From positions 248,001 through 312,000 of the forward strand of contig CAVYRO010000008.1 of the NCBI GenBank assembly GCA_963771005.1: a DNA stretch of 64,000 nucleotides. Direction: 5' to 3'. Under the pieces are notes generated by a model. That model saw nothing but the letters and a program-made list of their open reading frames with translations, searched no databases and had not been told where the DNA came from. Shown here piece by piece: positions 61,194 to 64,000 of this stretch. Both the position numbers and the translations under genes were made by a program. How positions within the stretch are numbered: the first letter of the stretch is position 1; every line of letters begins with the position of its first letter. The stretch is from DASQZK01 sp963771005 (GTDB taxonomy: Bacteria; Bacteroidota; Bacteroidia; Bacteroidales; GCA-2748055).

Positions 61194-62299
61194 GATAATT
61201 CTTTTATTTCCTGGCCGGTGCTTATCGAAAACATCTTATGTTCTATCCCTGTCCTCTCCAGAATCGATTTCATTCGTGCTTCAGCCGTATCTGTGATAAA
61301 GATCTGGCCGAAATTATTTTCCGAAACCAGCCGGATGATCTGCTCCACACGCACGGCGTCGAATTTGTCAAAGATATCGTCGAGTAAAAGTACCGGAGTT
61401 ATGCCTGATACCTGCCTGATAAACTCGAATTTCCCCAACTTCAGAGCCACCTGGTATGTCTTTTGCTGACCCTGGGAACCCACCTTCCTGAGAGGGAAGC
61501 TGCCAAGCAGCATCTCCAGGTCATCGCGGTGGATCCCTTCTGTAGTATACTGTAGTACCTGGTCTTTGTGAGTCCCGTCCTTTAAAAGATCGATCAGCTG
61601 CTTTCCGGTCAGCTGGCTCTCGTAGCGGAGTCCCGTTTCTTCAACCCCTCCGGAAATATAAATATAAAACCTTGAAAAAATGGGGACCAGTTGGGAAACA
61701 AATTCTTTTCTCCTTTCAAAGATCGCCTGGCCAAAACCGGCCAGCTGCTCATTGTAAACATCAAGCATCCCCGTATCTTTCCCATCACCGGTGGCAAGGT
61801 TTTTCAGGTACCTGTTCCTCTGGGTGAGGATCCGGTTATAGCTGATCACATTCTCTAGATAAGTCTTGTCGTATTGGGCAATAACTCCGTTCATAAATTT
61901 CCGCCGTTCCTCACCTCCGTCGAGGATGAGACTGCTGTCGGAGGGTGAGATCATCACCAGAGGAAACAGCCCGATGTGGTCAGAAAGACGGGGGTAATCC
62001 TTTTTATTCCTCCTGAACTGTTTCCGTTTATTCCGCTGAATGCCACAATAAATCGCCTCGTTTTTGCCGTTGCGCTCAAATTCCCCCTGTATGACCGAAA
62101 AGTCCTCGTTGTGCAGGATGTTCTGCGTGTCCACAGGATTAAAATAACTCTTGCACAATGCCAGGTAATGGATGGCATCCAGTAAATTGGTTTTCCCTAC
62201 ACCATTGTTGCCAATAAAGCAATTGATGCGGTTGCTGAACTCCAGCTCAGCCTGGGTATAATTCTTGAAATTTACGAGAGAAAGATTCCTGAGATGCAT
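61190..62299 (-). CDS. recF: DNA replication/repair protein RecF
   Basis: An SMC-like ATPase that promotes RecA loading at single-strand gaps. Walker A is GNNGVGKTNLLDAIHYLALC at about 30-49; the signature region is LPLRKVGSQGQQKTYQVALK and Walker B VLLLDDIFDKFDAVR. Length 369, normal. Start MHLRNLSLVNFKNY fits the family. First gene of a pair with DUF721; the TPR gene diverges from it. Confidence 0.96.
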   Translation of the reverse strand: MHLRNLSLVNFKNYTQAELEFSNRINCFIGNNGVGKTNLLDAIHYLALCKSYFNPVDTQNILHNEDFSVIQGEFERNGKNEAIYCGIQRNKRKQFRRNKKDYPRLSDHIGLFPLVMISPSDSSLILDGGEERRKFMNGVIAQYDKTYLENVISYNRILTQRNRYLKNLATGDGKDTGMLDVYNEQLAGFGQAIFERRKEFVSQLVPIFSRFYIYISGGVEETGLRYESQLTGKQLIDLLKDGTHKDQVLQYTTEGIHRDDLEMLLGSFPLRKVGSQGQQKTYQVALKLGKFEFIRQVSGITPVLLLDDIFDKFDAVRVEQIIRLVSENNFGQIFITDTAEARMKSILERTGIEHKMFSISTGQEIKELS

Positions 62300-62408
62300 A
62301 TGATTTAATTTCCTGGTACAAATTTACAAAAATAGAACCGGCAGGCAGCATCAAACCAAATTCCATTATTTCTTTTTTGTCATTTTATGGTAATTGGCAA
62401 AAAACGAT

Positions 62409-62416
62409 TACATTTG
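62409..62416 (+). promoter_or_regulatory. Candidate -7 element (TACATTTG) for the TPR gene
   Basis: TACATTTG fits TAnnTTTG, 37 bp before the start codon at 62454. A TTTG at 62376-62379 is 29 bp upstream, longer than the usual 19-21 bp. Confidence 0.35.
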
Positions 62417-62453
62417 CGTTTGTTTAAAAAAACCCTTCTAATTAAGTTAAAAT

Positions 62454-63149
62454 ATGGCTAAGAAAGCTAAGCAGGCTACTCAGGATAAGAGCCTCGAAGG
62501 TCTTGAAATGGCGCTGACCCGCACTGAGCAGTTTGTTGAGGATAATTCAAAAAAGTTATCATACGTCGTCCTGGGGATTGTCATTATTGTATTGATCTTC
62601 ATTGGTGTAAAAAGATGGTACATCGTTCCGCTTGAAAAGGAAGCCTCACAGCAGATGTTTATGGCAGAACGCTTTTTCGACAAGGATTCATTCAATCTTG
62701 CACTGAACGGATACGGTACTTACCCGGGATTCCTTCAGATCATTGACGATTACGGGATCACCAAATCTGCCAACCTGGCGGATTATTATGCCGGCATCTG
62801 TTATCTGAATATGGGTGAATATGAGAATGCCATCGATCATCTTAAAGATTTTAATAGCCGTGACCTCCTGGTTGGATCGGCAAAATTCAGCAGCCTTGGT
62901 GATGCATATGCCGAACTTGGTCAATATGATGAAGCCGTAAAAACATACAACAAGGGCATCGAAAAATTCCCGAATGATTTCACGACTCCCATTTTGCTAA
63001 AAAAAGAGGGTATCGTTTATGAGCAGATGGGCAATTACCAAAAGGCTGTCGCTTCCTATGAATCGATAAAAAATGATTATCCGGATTCCAATGAAGGCCG
63101 GGATATCGCAAAATACATCGACCGGGCGAAACTTGAGATCAAAGACTGA
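62454..63149 (+). CDS. Membrane-anchored TPR protein (YfgM-like)
   Basis: A 231-residue protein with a cytoplasmic N-terminal stretch (MAKKAKQATQDKSLEGLEMA), one transmembrane helix (about 38-58, SYVVLGIVIIVLIFIGVKR) and tetratricopeptide repeats from about 105: ADYYAGICYLNMGEYENAID, SSLGDAYAELGQYDEAVKTY, GIVYEQMGNYQKAVASYESI. This layout resembles YfgM-type periplasmic TPR proteins that work with chaperones at the membrane. It is divergent from recF, a conserved arrangement in this phylum. Confidence 0.87.
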   Translation: MAKKAKQATQDKSLEGLEMALTRTEQFVEDNSKKLSYVVLGIVIIVLIFIGVKRWYIVPLEKEASQQMFMAERFFDKDSFNLALNGYGTYPGFLQIIDDYGITKSANLADYYAGICYLNMGEYENAIDHLKDFNSRDLLVGSAKFSSLGDAYAELGQYDEAVKTYNKGIEKFPNDFTTPILLKKEGIVYEQMGNYQKAVASYESIKNDYPDSNEGRDIAKYIDRAKLEIKD

Positions 63150-63198
63150 GAGCTAACCAGGTTCCATTCTCCCCGTAGTTATGTGAAAACTGGTGGTT

Positions 63199-63293
63199 GC
63201 TTTCTCCTTTCGCCTTTCGCCTTTCGCCTTTCGCCTTTACGAAGTACCTCTTCACTTTCGCCTTTCTCCTTTCGCCTTTCGCCTTTACGAAGT
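63199..63293. repeat. Heptad TTTCGCC array
   Basis: Two runs of TTTCGCC heptads, each ending TTTACGAAGTACC. The complement is the GGCGAAA heptad seen at 21.8-22.4 kb. It lies in the 150-bp gap between the TPR gene and the convergent secreted-protein gene, six bases from the latter's stop codon. Confidence 0.85.
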
Positions 63294-63299
63294 ACCATT

Positions 63300-64000
63300 T
63301 CAGTTAATAACCAATTTCCCCGTAGCCGTACTCCCTCCGTTGACCACCCGCACAATGTAAATGCCGGTCCCAAATTTTCCGGTCTGGATGGAAATACTTC
63401 CCGTATTGGTATCACATTTCTTATAATACACCACCCTGCCGTCGGTGCCGGTGATATATACTCCTGAATTTCTGAGCATTTCTCCGCTTAGGGTCAAAAC
63501 CCCGTTATTTACCGGGTTGGGATACATCCCGAAGGTAGGGGCTGAGAAATTTGCCGTACCCGAAGTTTCCTTATAAACGTTGATATTGCATGTTGCCTGG
63601 AAATCGCCATAGTTCGTGACGGCAATAATATCTGTAAATCCAATGGAAACGGCTGTTACATTTCCCTCCTGGTCGACGGTAGCGATTTCTTCATTCGCAC
63701 TGCTCCATGTCACACTTTTATCACTTGCATCTTCCGGGCTTACCGTGGCCTGCATCAAATAGCTGTTGCCCGGTTCAAGGGAATCCGGGGGGCAATTATC
63801 GATCGTTATACCCTGAGTGGCCACCGCATGTTCAAATTCCATCCAGTTCACGTTAAAGGGATTCCCGGTATTGTTTATATAGAGGCTCTGCTGTCCGGCC
63901 CCTAGGTGCACTACCTTGTAAACGTCGGCCCACTGGCCCCAACCTCCGGTGTTAGGAACAGAAATGGTAGCGAGAAGGGATGTGCCTGAAAGAAATTCAA
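63300..64000 (-). CDS. Secreted CBM6 - BIG2 - T9SS type A sorting-signal protein, 5' end outside window
   Basis: The frame is open to the window edge, so the start is beyond 64000; GTG 63911 is internal. In order: the end of a CBM6-like domain (GTSLLATISVPNTGGWGQWA, SLYINNTGNPFNVNWMEFE), a BIG2 Ig-like domain (SVTWSSANEEIATVDQEGNV), and a type IX secretion C-terminal domain (GMYPNPVNNGVLTLSGEML, ending TGKLVIN). The protein would cross the outer membrane by T9SS and carry a catalytic domain upstream, probably a glycosidase, which is not visible. The product is surface-attached or released and consistent with polysaccharide degradation. Confidence 0.88.
   Translation of the reverse strand, partial: EFLSGTSLLATISVPNTGGWGQWADVYKVVHLGAGQQSLYINNTGNPFNVNWMEFEHAVATQGITIDNCPPDSLEPGNSYLMQATVSPEDASDKSVTWSSANEEIATVDQEGNVTAVSIGFTDIIAVTNYGDFQATCNINVYKETSGTANFSAPTFGMYPNPVNNGVLTLSGEMLRNSGVYITGTDGRVVYYKKCDTNTGSISIQTGKFGTGIYIVRVVNGGSTATGKLVIN

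Noticed and set aside
1..64000. tRNA, rRNA, prophage, toxin-antitoxin, restriction or other defence genes
   Set aside because: No cloverleaf-like sequence, integrase, transposase or defence motif was recognised in genes or gaps; a profile search would be needed to exclude degenerate cases.

Overview
The window is from a member of the Bacteroidota, most likely a free-living or particle-degrading relative of the Bacteroidales/Marinilabiliales. The evidence is a type IX secretion C-terminal signal on a CBM6 protein, lipoprotein and Tat-like leaders on sugar-active enzymes, a GldI-like FKBP lipoprotein beside nrnA and ndk, a GlxA-type AraC regulator, AsnA, and promoters of the TTTG-N19-TAnnTTTG type. 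No tRNA, rRNA, CRISPR array, transposase or phage gene was recognised.

Layout. 0-22 kb: a catabolic block, almost all on the + strand, for complex and possibly sulfated heteropolysaccharide: GH28 (partial), PhoD-like phosphatase, GH78 rhamnosidase, NPCBM-GH27, GH92 alpha-mannosidase, a GH106-like enzyme broken by five frameshifts, a GH115-like lipoprotein, a double-DUF1080 lipoprotein with a Gfo/Idh/MocA oxidoreductase (a pairing seen in 3-keto-glycoside cleavage), an exported enolase-superfamily protein and a sulfatase. 22-26.5 kb: a gene-free repeat tract, three VOC-fold genes and a divergent AraC regulator. 26.8-36.6 kb: a multidomain GH78, a GH38, a DUF1761 remnant, a Bcr/CflA exporter and a PiT permease. 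36.6-46.5 kb: repeat tracts around a DUF5060 glycosidase and a frameshifted LeuC-LeuD fusion, then lpxA, asnA and an intact LeuC-LeuD-type fusion. 47-53.8 kb: a DUF4251 protein, a second Gfo/Idh/MocA, and a minus-strand operon GH172 / FAD oxidoreductase / GH27. 53.9-63.1 kb: compact housekeeping genes (MFS, MBL hydrolase, RsmI-like, FKBP lipoproteins, nrnA, ndk, DUF721, recF, TPR). The end enters a CBM6-BIG2-T9SS secreted protein on the minus strand.

How the genes fit together. Rhamnosidases, mannosidases, galactosidases, a GH28, a GH115-like enzyme, a sulfatase and a GH172 point to stepwise removal of side chains from a rhamnose-, galactose- and uronate-containing polymer. No SusC/SusD pair is present here, so uptake must be encoded elsewhere. 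The DUF1080/MocA/enolase group may be an oxidative route that bypasses ordinary hydrolases.

The most unusual content is non-coding. Every long gap except one is filled with short-period tandem arrays (7, 8, 9 and 10 bp units) and modular repeats that often begin exactly at a stop codon. There are also three copies of a 200-bp nested palindrome whose side tags are swapped in one copy, two loci with three 16-bp palindromic sites at an exact 32-bp period, and an approximately 205-bp composite repeat in inverted orientation around the DUF5060/LeuCD segment. The 54-63 kb housekeeping block is free of these elements.
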